Positions 45,905 through 54,969 of a DNA stretch of 64,000 nt are shown here, in pieces; within the stretch, counting starts at the first letter, position 1; each line of letters opens with the position of its first letter. Location of the stretch: assembly GCA_019057815.1 (NCBI GenBank), contig JAHLWR010000012.1, forward strand, positions 1 through 64,000. The letters run 5' to 3'. Position numbers and translations under genes: made by a program. Under the pieces are notes generated by a model. That model did no database searches. It was not told the DNA's origin and saw nothing but the letters and a program-made list of their open reading frames with translations. This DNA comes from Candidatus Heimdallarchaeota archaeon (GTDB lineage Archaea > Asgardarchaeota > Heimdallarchaeia > Heimdallarchaeales > Heimdallarchaeaceae).

Positions 45905-46843
45905 TTATTTCATGAAATTAGATTTGAGTTTCTCATAAGGAATATTGTTAAATGGGCAAACTTTGATGCAGATACTGCAACCAAATTCATTGACGAAATG
46001 TGGCATACATTTTGTATTCTCAATATGAGTTATTCTACCACTCGAATGTTCTATAGCTTCATCGTATATCGCTCCACCTGGACATTCTTTTATACAAAGA
46101 CGGCATTGGTCACAATAATCACTTACCCAAGTATGTTCATTGTTCTCACTAAATGGCAAATTTTCTATACTTGTATAAACAGCAGTAAGTCGAAACCTTG
46201 GACCATATTCAGGGGAGATCATTATTCCAGAGTACCCAATCCAAGCAAGTCCTGCTCTTTGGGCCATAGGAGGGTAGAGAGCTGCTCCCATCAAAGGATG
46301 ACCTGCGTGTGCAGAGAAACCTTTCTTACGAAGAAAACGTGAGATTTTATTTGATATGATTCCTAATTCATCATAGGTTCTCATAACTTCATGTTGACAA
46401 TTTAAGCTAGGTGCTGTATCTATCTTATCCTTTTGCATTTCAAATCCTAGAACAATAGCATTTGGATGAAGAACAGCTTTATTTTTGAAGACTAATTGTT
46501 TAGAAAGTTTTGCAAAACCAATCAATCCTGCACCTTTCTTTTCAGCAAAATCCTTTAATTGTTGAAGCTCTGCCGCTGTAATTTCCTTTTTTGGATTTTT
46601 CGGATTGTTTTTCAGTGTATTTACAGTTTTGAACTCATTTCGAAATATAGAAACCATAGTAGGTATGATTTTCAGTCCAAATCCAGTTCGTTTACCATAT
46701 TTTGAACCTTCGATCATTAATTCATATCTAGCAGGGGAATCTTCGCTATATTTGAGAGTGCTATCGAGCTTCGATAAGTCATTCTCTTTCTTAAAGAGTT
46801 TTCCCATAATCTTCAAAATTGATTTTTCTTGAAATTTATCCAT
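45905..46843 (-). CDS. Iron-sulfur protein related to QueG-type reductases
   Basis: About 312 residues. The C-terminal 80 residues hold a double-cluster ferredoxin domain: CDQCRLCIKECP and, after a linker, FGCSICIKVCPF. The part before it (AGLAWIGYSGIMISPEYGPRFR near 220) matches the block found in epoxyqueuosine reductase QueG and reductive-dehalogenase-like proteins. It is shorter than QueG and lacks its HEAT repeats. Such archaeal homologues are mostly uncharacterised; a reductive reaction, possibly with a corrinoid, is the family expectation. It stands alone. Confidence 0.75.
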   Translation of the reverse strand: MDKFQEKSILKIMGKLFKKENDLSKLDSTLKYSEDSPARYELMIEGSKYGKRTGFGLKIIPTMVSIFRNEFKTVNTLKNNPKNPKKEITAAELQQLKDFAEKKGAGLIGFAKLSKQLVFKNKAVLHPNAIVLGFEMQKDKIDTAPSLNCQHEVMRTYDELGIISNKISRFLRKKGFSAHAGHPLMGAALYPPMAQRAGLAWIGYSGIMISPEYGPRFRLTAVYTSIENLPFSENNEHTWVSDYCDQCRLCIKECPGGAIYDEAIEHSSGRITHIENTKCMPHFVNEFGCSICIKVCPFNNIPYEKLKSNFMK

Positions 46844-46902
46844 TAAAATCACATTATTACAAGCAAAATATATGACTTAAGTATATACCTTACCCTTTTA
46901 AA

Positions 46903-47136
46903 TTTAGCTCAGACTTTTACTTTACTGTTCTTACAAGATTACATACAAAAAGAATATGTAAAAAACTGACTAAATCTCTGAATTTAGTCACAAACACTCA
47001 AGAGCTAGGACAAGTAAAATCTCTTGAAGGTAGATTGATTGAAGATTTCTGTAATGTAACTAATTATTGGGTAGTTGATGCAAGCAAAGATAATATCTAT
47101 GTTTTTTTCTTCCTGAAATATCAAACGTATTATTAA
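46903..47136 (+). pseudogene. 5' piece of a gene broken around the HEPN insertion
   Basis: An open frame without a start, with RLIEDFCNV and VVDASKDNIY near its end, then an unrelated ending. The stretch 47042-47101 recurs at 47759-47818 (54 of 60 bases). Its family is not recognised. Confidence 0.45.
47042..47101 (+). repeat. 60-bp direct repeat, copy A
   Basis: Matches 47759-47818 at 54 of 60 positions in the same orientation. The pair brackets the HEPN gene. Confidence 0.75.
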
Positions 47137-47186
47137 TAGTCGTTTCAATAATAACAACTAACTGACCCAATTAGTCTAAAACTATT

Positions 47187-47729
47187 TTATTTCAATTTGG
47201 TTTCTACATATTGAAATATATCATCATAAAGTAGTTTTGCATAAGCTTCATTCATGACTTGTACTGGTAATGGTTTATTATCCATATCTATTGAAATCTC
47301 TTTATCACACCACTTGACTGGTAATATCTTCAAATCATTATCTCTGAAACCTAATCTGAAATCATGTTCTAAACAATTTCTAATGATACGGGTAAAATCA
47401 TACCAATTAGCTTTTTTCAATTTGGGTAATTGATTAGTTTCCTTAGCATAAAATTTAGCTGTCTCAAAAGTGTCTTTAATGAAACTTCTAAGAATTGATT
47501 TCATGTGCTCTGTTAGTATTTTTTCTTTCTTTTCTTTAGACATTAGTATAGCTTTCATTGGTTCTAAATTAAATGAAACTTTAGCTTCTGGGAACTTTAG
47601 GTTCATTAGATCTATCTTACTTGGAATTTTCTTAGAATCGGAATTTTTTATTAGATATCCTCCTAAACAACCAACTATATAGTTGTTAAATGCTGTTCTT
47701 AACGGTCCTAAAACATACTCTTTGTTCAT
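47187..47729 (-). CDS. HEPN-domain protein, possible RNase toxin
   Basis: 180 residues, mostly alpha-helical. Near residue 115 it reads RIIRNCLEHDFRLGF, which contains RNCLEH, the Rx4H motif of catalytic HEPN RNases. The C-terminal part (LPVKWCDKEISIDMDN) is a beta segment seen in some HEPN families. HEPN RNases act in toxin-antitoxin, anti-phage and CRISPR-linked systems. No antitoxin gene is adjacent. It stands between direct repeats of another, broken gene and is transcribed against it, which suggests insertion. RNase activity is inferred from the motif only. Confidence 0.6.
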   Translation of the reverse strand: MNKEYVLGPLRTAFNNYIVGCLGGYLIKNSDSKKIPSKIDLMNLKFPEAKVSFNLEPMKAILMSKEKKEKILTEHMKSILRSFIKDTFETAKFYAKETNQLPKLKKANWYDFTRIIRNCLEHDFRLGFRDNDLKILPVKWCDKEISIDMDNKPLPVQVMNEAYAKLLYDDIFQYVETKLK

Positions 47730-47758
47730 TCTTCTAGCATATAGAAAATTTACTTTTT

Positions 47759-47844
47759 AAGATTTCTGTAATGTAATTTATGATTGGATTTTTGATGCAA
47801 GCAAAGATAATATCTATGATGCTGTTAAACCACAATCTCAATGA
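47759..47844 (+). pseudogene. 3' piece of the gene broken around the HEPN insertion
   Basis: Reads DFCNVIYDWIFDASKDNIYD and then ends AVKPQSQ with a stop, probably the natural end of the broken gene. Its first 60 bases (47759-47818) are the second copy of the direct repeat. Confidence 0.5.
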
Positions 47845-47906
47845 GGATAATTGTGTATCAATGTTAGAATTTAGCCTTGAAGTTACTCTAACATATTTTT
47901 GACCGA

Positions 47907-49298
47907 TCAATTCAACTTTTGTGATGCGGTTCTAGGAATAATTTGTCCTGTTCCTGCTTTTGCAGTTATCTTACCATCTTCGTAGACTACATACCCACGT
48001 CTAATAGTTACTCTAGGCCATCCTGTGTATGATTGTCCATTATAAACAGAAAATCCTGCTTGGGAGAACATATCTTCATCTCTAATAACACGTTCTTCAT
48101 CCAAATCCCAAAGAACAAGATCAGCATCAGAACCAATCTGTATAGTTCCTTTTCTTGGATAGAGACCAAACAGTTTTGCTGTATTCGTTGATGTCAATTC
48201 AATAAACCTTTCTAATGTAATTTTTCCGGAAGCAACTCCTTTTGAGTATAACATTGGCAACATTACTTGAAGTTCATTTATTCCTGGAACTAATTTGTTA
48301 ATATTGAGTTCAGGGTTCAGTTTTTGATCTCGAGTGTGAGGTGCATGATCAGTTGCAACTGTATTTATTGAACCGCCTTTCAATCCCTTCCATAGTGCCT
48401 TTACATCTGATTTTTCTCTTAATGGTGGTTGAACAACATAAAGTGCCCCTTCCGGTTCGAGATATTTTTCTCGAGTTAGATAGAGGAAAATTGGTCGTCC
48501 TTCAACAAATACTGGAATATTCTTAGTTTGAGCTTTTTCACAAATATTGAGAGCCTGTTCTGAAGAAAGATGAACAATATAAATAGGCGCTCTAGTTGAA
48601 TTGGATATATCAACTGCTTTTTGTGTAGCAACCGATTCTGATTTCACAGGTCTACTATCAGCATAATGCTTTAATGATTCTTTCCCATCTTCAGTCATCT
48701 TTTCACAAGTTGTTTTAATGATCTCATTATCTTCACAATGTATCATAGAGAGCATTTCATTATCCTTTGCAGCTTGAATTGCTTTTATGTACATTTCCTC
48801 ATTAGCATCATAATCATTCGTAACCATGAAGATCTTAATAGTATTACATCCCTTCTCCATCAATTTGGGTATTTCTCGAATGGTTTCATCTGTTGGGGTG
48901 AATATTACTGGGTGGATAATGAAGTCAGCTATTGCATGCTCAATAATCGATTTCGTTTCCCTTTCAATAGTTCCTAATGGGGTTTCCTTTCTATCAGGAA
49001 CTGAAATGCAACCAAGAGTAGTTATTCCTCCAGCAATTGCTGCTTTTGATCCACTCTCAAAATCATCAGACCATCGGAATTCCTCTGAAACATAAGCAGG
49101 TAATGAGAGATGAACATGTGGATCTATTCCTCCTGGCATAATTACTAAATTTCCAGCATTAATCTCCTTTGCTGATCCAGAAGTAGTTTTTAATTCTTGA
49201 CCGATTTCATTGATTTTTTCATCAATGATTCGAATATCTGCTTTGATACGTCCAGTTTCAGTAAATATCAAACCATTACGGATTACTATTTCGCTCAT
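47907..49298 (-). CDS. Cyclic amidohydrolase (dihydropyrimidinase/dihydroorotase type)
   Basis: 463 residues of the metal-dependent cyclic amidase superfamily. The metal ligands are visible: GGIDPHVHLSLP near 56, the carbamylated Lys in NTIKIFMV near 150, His in MIHCEDNE near 180, His in IYIVHLSSE near 238 and Asp in VATDHAPHT near 315. The N-terminus and SEEFRWSDDFESGSKAA fit hydantoinase and dihydropyrimidinase, whereas TDHAPHT is more like dihydroorotase or allantoinase, so the substrate is left open. Pyrimidine breakdown or synthesis is the likely setting. No other pyrimidine gene is nearby. Confidence 0.85.
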   Translation of the reverse strand: MSEIVIRNGLIFTETGRIKADIRIIDEKINEIGQELKTTSGSAKEINAGNLVIMPGGIDPHVHLSLPAYVSEEFRWSDDFESGSKAAIAGGITTLGCISVPDRKETPLGTIERETKSIIEHAIADFIIHPVIFTPTDETIREIPKLMEKGCNTIKIFMVTNDYDANEEMYIKAIQAAKDNEMLSMIHCEDNEIIKTTCEKMTEDGKESLKHYADSRPVKSESVATQKAVDISNSTRAPIYIVHLSSEQALNICEKAQTKNIPVFVEGRPIFLYLTREKYLEPEGALYVVQPPLREKSDVKALWKGLKGGSINTVATDHAPHTRDQKLNPELNINKLVPGINELQVMLPMLYSKGVASGKITLERFIELTSTNTAKLFGLYPRKGTIQIGSDADLVLWDLDEERVIRDEDMFSQAGFSVYNGQSYTGWPRVTIRRGYVVYEDGKITAKAGTGQIIPRTASQKLN

Positions 49299-49412
49299 AT
49301 AAAACCCACCAATTTCATAATAGGATTTAGACTATTAAACAAATTCGTCTATTTTAGTTATACAATTCCTAGTTTCTTCCTTTCTTCTTCAGTATATAGG
49401 TTTTTACCTCCT

Positions 49413-49451
49413 AATTAGGTTGATTAAGAGCGATAAGCGCATAAATAGCAT
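49413..49451 (-). pseudogene. Fragment copy of the TrmB gene start
   Basis: About 39 bp, including GATTAAGAGCGATAAGCGCA, matching 50714-50752 near the 5' end of the TrmB gene in the same orientation. Confidence 0.55.
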
Positions 49452-49521
49452 CTACATGGTTGTTTTAAATTCCATAATTAGACGTATACAAATAAAAAAA
49501 TAAAAAAGGAGAAATCTATTG

Positions 49522-49603
49522 AAGAATTCTAGATTGGTATTACGTTATTAACAATTACTGTATCATTAAGGGGATATTAATAACGTATGGATTTAGAATT
49601 CTT
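49522..49603. repeat. 82-bp imperfect inverted repeat
   Basis: AAGAATTCTA and ACGTTATTAA on the left match TTAATAACGT and TAGAATTCTT on the right, around a loop of about 25 bases. It directly follows the stop of the small zinc-binding gene (minus strand). It could be a terminator hairpin or a small mobile relic. I see nothing else in 49452-49521. Confidence 0.55.
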
Positions 49604-49608
49604 GATTC

Positions 49609-49764
49609 TTACACCGATATATCTTCTTTCTTTGCTGTATCGAGGTCAGAATTAATATAATGAACTAGGTAATGAGCTACACAGTAGCATTTCCCGTTTA
49701 TAGTATGAATTAGATGTCTATTAGTGGCGTATCCACAGTAACTACATATCGTTTCTTCTTGCAT
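49609..49764 (-). CDS. Small Cys/His-rich protein, probably zinc-binding
   Basis: 51 residues: CSYCGYATNRHLIH, then NGKCYCVAHYLVHYI and a charged tail. Four Cys and several His in two groups resemble a treble-clef or ribbon site. ATG at 49764 is the only start in frame. The conserved look of the spacing (CxxCG...H, then CYC..H) argues for a real gene, though no family is recognised. Confidence 0.5.
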   Translation of the reverse strand: MQEETICSYCGYATNRHLIHTINGKCYCVAHYLVHYINSDLDTAKKEDISV

Positions 49765-49963
49765 TTGGTCATCTTCAACGAATTTAATTAGTTGACTAAT
49801 AGAAAAATGATATATAAAATTATTTATATATTTCCTTTAATAACTATAGAAAGTTTTCAATATATATCACTCTTTGATTATAGAAAGTTTTTTCGAATAA
49901 GAGCGAAGGAAGATGGGAAATTCTTGAATTCACCTTCATATTTGAGAGTTTTTCTAGATGAAA

Positions 49964-50785
49964 CTATTTCTCCACTAATTCTAAGCCTAAACTGTGTAAA
50001 CTAGCATAAATACTGTTATAAAGTTGAATTTGGAAGTGAAGAGCAATCGGGTGTTTTATATTAATTAAAGCAGGAGGGAAATCTTCAAGGGATGGGAAAG
50101 AGATGTTAAGTGAACTTCCAGTTGCTTCTGCTAGATCAACATCAGCAAAAAACATACTTGGTCGTTTAAACAATAATTCTTTGAACCCTTCAGTATTAAG
50201 CAATTTCTTGATGGGAGGAATTTTCTTTACCCTACCATTTGCTGCTAGCTGATAAATTACTATGTTTGTAGAAGTTTTTTTTCGGTCTTCCAAAAGTCCC
50301 ATTAGCATTGCTTCTTCAGCAGGATTGATTAGAAGAATTATAACATTCTTTTGAATATTCTCAATTACACCTTTTAATCCCGCATAAACAGCTTTTTCAC
50401 CTTCAAAATATGAGAATAAATCCTCAACATTTCTTGTTCGTTGAAATCTTTTAGTTTCTTCAAAATACTTTGCTGCTGAATCTGCTTTCATAAGAACTTG
50501 AGATTTAAGAGAATCCAATACGATATCGTAAGGTACTGCAGTAAAAGTGTCAGGTGATCCTTCCTTGATTTGTCTTGTTACAAATGTCTTTTCTACCAAA
50601 CTATTGAGATAACCATAAATTTTGGGTTGGGCAATATCTGCAACTCTAGCTATATCTGAAGCTAGAGAAGAATCTGAACCGTAGAGAGCTACATAGGTTC
50701 TTGCTTCCCATTTAGGTAGATTAAGAGCGATAAGCGCATTAATAGCATTTTCCTTTGAATAGGAATGGGAAGAGAGGTTTGTCAT
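49964..50785 (-). CDS. TrmB-family transcriptional regulator
   Basis: 273 residues. Residues 10-75 are the TrmB winged helix (ALNLPKWEARTYVALYG, IARVADIAQPKIYGYLNSLV). A helical linker (VLMKADSAAKYFEETK) and a ligand-binding domain follow. TrmB proteins control sugar uptake and metabolism, but relatives also control exporters. It is the last gene of an operon whose first two genes encode an ABC-2 exporter, 10 bp after the permease. Likely operators are the inverted repeats at 52752-52794. Confidence 0.87.
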   Translation of the reverse strand: MTNLSSHSYSKENAINALIALNLPKWEARTYVALYGSDSSLASDIARVADIAQPKIYGYLNSLVEKTFVTRQIKEGSPDTFTAVPYDIVLDSLKSQVLMKADSAAKYFEETKRFQRTRNVEDLFSYFEGEKAVYAGLKGVIENIQKNVIILLINPAEEAMLMGLLEDRKKTSTNIVIYQLAANGRVKKIPPIKKLLNTEGFKELLFKRPSMFFADVDLAEATGSSLNISFPSLEDFPPALINIKHPIALHFQIQLYNSIYASLHSLGLELVEK

Positions 50786-50795
50786 CTTTTTACCT

Positions 50796-51989
50796 CTAAT
50801 CTTTCATCCTATTTCTTACAGTCAGTATAGCTAGAACAAAGAACAGTAAAGCCATACCTGCTACTACTAGGAAGTCTACCCAGAGTTCTTTGAAACCCCA
50901 ACCTTTCAACATTACTCCTTCAAATAGATTGATTCCATAGGTTAGCGGAACTATTTTGGAAATAGGTTGTAACCACACAGGCAGACTATTAATTGGAACG
51001 AGCATCCCACTAAGAGCCATACTGGGTAATGCAGTTAAAGGAGCGAACTGTATAGCTTGGAGTTCATTTTCAGCGAAATTTGAAAGAAAAACTGCTAGAA
51101 AAACATGAGCTAATCCAAAAAGAAAAGCGACTAGAATAAGCATAAAGAAATTTCCACGTACTGTCGCTCCAAAAGCTACTACTCCTACAAGCAAAATCAC
51201 AGCAATCATTGAAGCAGCTATAGCTAAAAGTGATATAACATAACCTGTTAATCTTTCAGCTGTAGATAACGGTGTGGAATAAAGCCTATCTTCTGTCCCC
51301 ATTATCCTCTCTCGAGTAACTGTAAGTGTACCGATCAGAACTAGTAGAAAGGTTATAACAAAGCCCATTACAGCAGGTATACCTACATCATATCCTGTGA
51401 ATTGTGCTCCATCAAAAGCTAAAATTTGCTCTACTTCTATTCCAACATCACCAATTATTTGACTCAAAGAATCATGTATAGCACCTACAATACTTGCTCG
51501 AATAGGTGGCTTTGTAGCATCCAAATACAGTTTAATTGTAACTTGGGTAGTTATTCCTTGAGTAATATTGAAAATAGAATATGAGAAATCCTCTGGAATG
51601 TGAACAACAGCAAAATAATCGCCGTTTTCTACATTTTCTATATTCTCCTCATATATTCCATAAGTCAATTCAACTCTTTTATCGTTATCAAGAGCATTAG
51701 TGATATTCTGTCCTACATCGAGTGTGACGTTTCCAACAAAGGGTATTTCAACTGAATATCCAACATCCTGGTTATCTAGAATAATTGGAAGATTAACAAT
51801 TTCCCCACTTAAGGTTAGACCGAAAATTACCATAATAACAGCAGGAATAACCAACATCATACCCATAGTACGTCTATCTCGTCGGAACATGTTCAAAACA
51901 CGTAAAGCAACAGATAATGACCTTCGAATAGAAAAACGACTTATTTTTTCAACATTATTATTCGGCTTTTTACCATTATGCATCGACAA
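50796..51989 (-). CDS. ABC-2 type exporter permease
   Basis: 397 residues. One membrane helix lies near 45-65 (TMGMMLVIPAVIMVIFGLTL), then an extracytoplasmic domain of about 150 residues, then five helices between 210 and 390, the ABC2_membrane_3 layout. The block TRERIMGTEDRLYSTPLS near 225 is the coupling helix region typical of DrrB/YhgE-like permeases. It pairs with the ATPase encoded just upstream (14-bp overlap). Drug or lipid export is the family expectation; the substrate is unknown. Confidence 0.88.
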   Translation of the reverse strand: MSMHNGKKPNNNVEKISRFSIRRSLSVALRVLNMFRRDRRTMGMMLVIPAVIMVIFGLTLSGEIVNLPIILDNQDVGYSVEIPFVGNVTLDVGQNITNALDNDKRVELTYGIYEENIENVENGDYFAVVHIPEDFSYSIFNITQGITTQVTIKLYLDATKPPIRASIVGAIHDSLSQIIGDVGIEVEQILAFDGAQFTGYDVGIPAVMGFVITFLLVLIGTLTVTRERIMGTEDRLYSTPLSTAERLTGYVISLLAIAASMIAVILLVGVVAFGATVRGNFFMLILVAFLFGLAHVFLAVFLSNFAENELQAIQFAPLTALPSMALSGMLVPINSLPVWLQPISKIVPLTYGINLFEGVMLKGWGFKELWVDFLVVAGMALLFFVLAILTVRNRMKD

Positions 51990-52731
51990 TCACCCCGTTA
52001 CTTAATAGAAGGAATATTTCCTCAATGGATTCCACATTATACTTTGCTTTCAGCTCCTGCGGTGGACCTTCTTCAATAAGCTTTCCAGCTCTCATAAGAC
52101 CGATTCGATCAGCTCTTTCAGCTTCGTCCATTACGTGAGAAGTTAGGACTAGGGTTATGCCTTTTTCTTTAAGAGAATTGAAATATTCCCAAAAGAATGT
52201 TCGAAGAACAGGATCAACACCAACAGTAGCTTCATCAAAGAATAAGAGTTTTGGAGAATGTATAAGAGCGCAAGCAATACTTGTACGTCTTTTCATCCCA
52301 CCTGAAAGATTTTTTACTAGAGTTTTTCTCTTATCTTCAAGTCTTAATATCTTAAGTAATTCTGAAAAGCGTTCTTCAAATTCAGGTTTCTTCATTCGAT
52401 ATAATCGAGAGAAGAAGCGAACATTTTCTTTTAAAGTTAAATCACTATAAAGAGAATATTCTTGAGGAGCGACACCAATATAATTAGAAGTAGTTCGACG
52501 ATTTTTGGGAACAGAATAGCCAAAAACGCTTATTTCACCTGAAGTAGGATAGAGAGCTCCTATAATCATATTGAGAAGAGTGGTTTTACCTGAGCCATTT
52601 GCACCAATAAGTGCATAAATTTCACCTTTTTTGATCTTGAAATTTAATCCATCTACTGCTTTAACCTTGCCTGTTTTGTAGACTTTGACTAAATCCTTAG
52701 TTTCTATTACATAATCACTTGTTATAGACAT
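51976..52731 (-). CDS. ABC exporter ATP-binding protein (DrrA-like)
   Basis: 251 residues from the ATG at 52731; a longer frame from 52767 would run into the promoter repeat. Walker A GANGSGKTT near 43, Q-loop in GVAPQEYSLY, signature LSGGMKRR near 137, Walker B LLFFDEATVGVDP near 157 and switch His in LTSHVMDEAE. Typical of the ATPases that energise ABC-2 exporters. First gene of the exporter-TrmB operon. Confidence 0.92.
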   Translation of the reverse strand: MSITSDYVIETKDLVKVYKTGKVKAVDGLNFKIKKGEIYALIGANGSGKTTLLNMIIGALYPTSGEISVFGYSVPKNRRTTSNYIGVAPQEYSLYSDLTLKENVRFFSRLYRMKKPEFEERFSELLKILRLEDKRKTLVKNLSGGMKRRTSIACALIHSPKLLFFDEATVGVDPVLRTFFWEYFNSLKEKGITLVLTSHVMDEAERADRIGLMRAGKLIEEGPPQELKAKYNVESIEEIFLLLSNGVIVDA

Positions 52732-52751
52732 CTTATCATCACATCTAAGAA

Positions 52752-52794
52752 GTAGTAGTACAGCCAAATATAAAAATGTTTTTCATACTACTAC
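52752..52794. promoter_or_regulatory. Inverted repeat spanning the exporter promoter
   Basis: GTAGTAGTA (52752-52760) and TACTACTAC (52786-52794), perfect 9-bp arms, enclose a TATA-like ATATAAAAA (52769-52777), about 40 bp upstream of the ATPase start. A bound regulator dimer, probably the operon's TrmB protein, would cover the promoter. Confidence 0.55.
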
Positions 52795-53005
52795 GAAAAA
52801 GAGCAGTTTCTAAATTGTATTCTATGTGAATTGCAGGCGATTTTAGAAAATTCAATGAAAACAAATGTAACAGATATTGAAAACTTTGTACTAGAAGTAT
52901 AGGAAACATATTTTCAATTTGAGTATAAAAAATTGCTCTCTTTATATTTGACATCTATATATAGTATATAGAAAACAATGTTTGTCATATTATATGCTAA
53001 TAACC

Positions 53006-53061
53006 TTTGATTGAAATATTTATATATAATCAAACATAGGATGTAATTGATTCACAATCAA
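53006..53061. promoter_or_regulatory. TTTGATT/AATCAAA boxes upstream of the binding-protein gene
   Basis: TTTGATT (53006) and AATCAAA (53028) enclose a TTTATATATA box, and TTGATT-CAC-AATCAA (53047-53061) is a short perfect dyad. Four half-sites in 56 bp, 57 bp upstream of the ATG at 53118, suggest regulator binding. Confidence 0.45.
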
Positions 53062-53117
53062 ATATGAATATGTAATAGGAAGTAGTATTAAGATACACTA
53101 AGAAGTGAGATGATAAT

Positions 53118-54923
53118 GTGAAAAAAGCGAAATACATATCAATATTTCTTATAATCAGTTTTTTTTTATCATCAGCAAATTGTGAGGGTATAGAACCACA
53201 AGATCCATTTTTCTATCTAAATTTACTGTCACCTTATACTTGCTGTGCTAACCCTGCATTATATGGATGGGCATTGCTAATGGAAGAAGAATTGCCAAAA
53301 ATAGGGATTGGGATCGATATTAATAAACTAACTGGATGGGGAAGCATTTACTCAAGAACATGGGAATATCCAGTAGGAGAACAAGGATATCATGACTACA
53401 TTCCTACATATGAAGAAGGTGGGTTCGACATCTTCTTCGTAGGATGGTCATGGGGATTAGATTGGGATCCAACAGGATTGTTTGACACAGCTAGTATAGT
53501 TCCAGCTGGTTACAATATGTATCAATACAGTAATCCTGTTTACGATAGCGTACTTCTACAATACACTTCTGAACTTGATGTAGATGCTAGAATTCCTCTA
53601 GCCAAACAATTGCAACAGATCCTCCATGAGGATCTTCCAACAATCACCCTCATCTATCGAAGATCACTCTTTGGATTCTCTGAAACTCTTGAAGGCTATG
53701 ATAAACTGTTAATTGCAACATCCTCATTACGTGCTGAAAATTGGGATGATACAGATGATCATATCGTCAAATATGCATTACCTGTAGAATTATCTGAATA
53801 TAACACTTTCGTCCAAGAATCATATTATGATGCTCAATGGATGGCTGCTGTATATGGTAGTCTATATGCCAGAGCTCAAGATACAAGATTTATGGAACCC
53901 ATGATTGCAGATAGTATGCCTACAGTAAGTGAAGACAGCCTACAATTCAATGTTACAATTGACGCAGTTGCTAAATTCAGTAATGGAGACCCAGTACTAG
54001 CTGAAGATGTAAAATACACTTATGAACTACACATGACTCCTTCTGTAGCTTCGAGTGCATATGTTTATCTAACCTCATTCTTCGAAAGCAATGACTCTAT
54101 TGTCGTTATTGATGATACAACTATTCAATTCAACTTGAAACAGCCTTACTTCTTAGCTACATCGTTGTTCTCATACCAAATTATTGATAAATCTCTTGTT
54201 GAACCATTGTTTATTGCTCAAGGAGCTAATCTCTTCAACCTTAAACCCATAGAAACAGTTGGAGGAACAGCTTTAGTCACCTCTTGTGGTCCATTCATAC
54301 TAAGCGAATATAGTACAGTAACCAGTACTGCAACACTCGTTCCAAACCCATATTGGCATGGAATAACACCTGCATTAACTCAACTAATCTTCACCTGGAT
54401 TGCTGGTAAAGACTCAGCTATAGCTGAACTTGCCGCTGGTACAGTTGATATTGTTGACTCTCGATACTCACCAGTTCCTGATGACTATGCTGATGTTGTA
54501 GGTGTCGACGCCATATTAGTTAAAGTTCCTTGTACACAAGAAATGGCTTTGAATCTTAAAAATCCAGTTTTTGGTACTGGAGAACTCACACCTTTAGGTA
54601 CAGCTGAAGCAGCGAAAAACATTCGTAAAGCTATTAGTCATTCTGTTCCTCGTGAGAATATTTCTGAGATTCTTGGAGGTCTTGTAGCTCCCGCTTCCAA
54701 TCCAATGCCTGACGCATCAGTCGGTTTTGATGACACACTAGAACCTTATGCCTATGACATAAATCTTGCTCTTTCATACATGGAATTAGCTGGGTATCAT
54801 GTAACAAGTTCTACAACTACAACAACAACAACAAATAAGGTGCCAGTTGGAAATCATACGATTTTATTAATTAGTGTTCTAGCTCTAACGTCAGTACTAA
54901 CCATAAGAAGAAGAAAACAATAA
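53118..54923 (+). CDS. Family 5 substrate-binding protein with permuted lobes
   Basis: 601 residues: signal peptide (ISIFLIISFFLSSANC), a body, a Thr-rich linker and a C-terminal membrane helix with basic tail. The body looks like an oligopeptide-type SBP (SBP_bac_5) in reversed order. Residues 30-200 resemble the usual C-terminal part (GFDIFFVGWSWGLDWDP, YSNPVYDSVLLQY, QQILHEDLPTITLIY). Residues 225-560 resemble the usual N-terminal part (LQFNVTIDAVAKFSNGDPVL near 275, RKAISHSVPRENI near 510), ending where the first part would begin. It may be a circular permutation or the remains of a tandem protein. No permease gene is adjacent; a peptide ligand is a guess. Confidence 0.78.
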   Translation: MKKAKYISIFLIISFFLSSANCEGIEPQDPFFYLNLLSPYTCCANPALYGWALLMEEELPKIGIGIDINKLTGWGSIYSRTWEYPVGEQGYHDYIPTYEEGGFDIFFVGWSWGLDWDPTGLFDTASIVPAGYNMYQYSNPVYDSVLLQYTSELDVDARIPLAKQLQQILHEDLPTITLIYRRSLFGFSETLEGYDKLLIATSSLRAENWDDTDDHIVKYALPVELSEYNTFVQESYYDAQWMAAVYGSLYARAQDTRFMEPMIADSMPTVSEDSLQFNVTIDAVAKFSNGDPVLAEDVKYTYELHMTPSVASSAYVYLTSFFESNDSIVVIDDTTIQFNLKQPYFLATSLFSYQIIDKSLVEPLFIAQGANLFNLKPIETVGGTALVTSCGPFILSEYSTVTSTATLVPNPYWHGITPALTQLIFTWIAGKDSAIAELAAGTVDIVDSRYSPVPDDYADVVGVDAILVKVPCTQEMALNLKNPVFGTGELTPLGTAEAAKNIRKAISHSVPRENISEILGGLVAPASNPMPDASVGFDDTLEPYAYDINLALSYMELAGYHVTSSTTTTTTTNKVPVGNHTILLISVLALTSVLTIRRRKQ

Positions 54924-54929
54924 TAATGT

Positions 54930-54950
54930 CTTTTTTTCTTGTTTTTTATT
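54930..54950 (+). terminator. T-rich terminator after the binding-protein gene
   Basis: Two T runs (T7 and T6) soon after the stop codon. Confidence 0.5.
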
Positions 54951-54969
54951 TTCAAATTGCTATTTTAAT

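Noticed and set aside
49792-50004. 70-residue plus-strand ORF opposite the end of the TrmB gene
   Set aside because: It overlaps a well-supported gene antisense and has no recognisable features.
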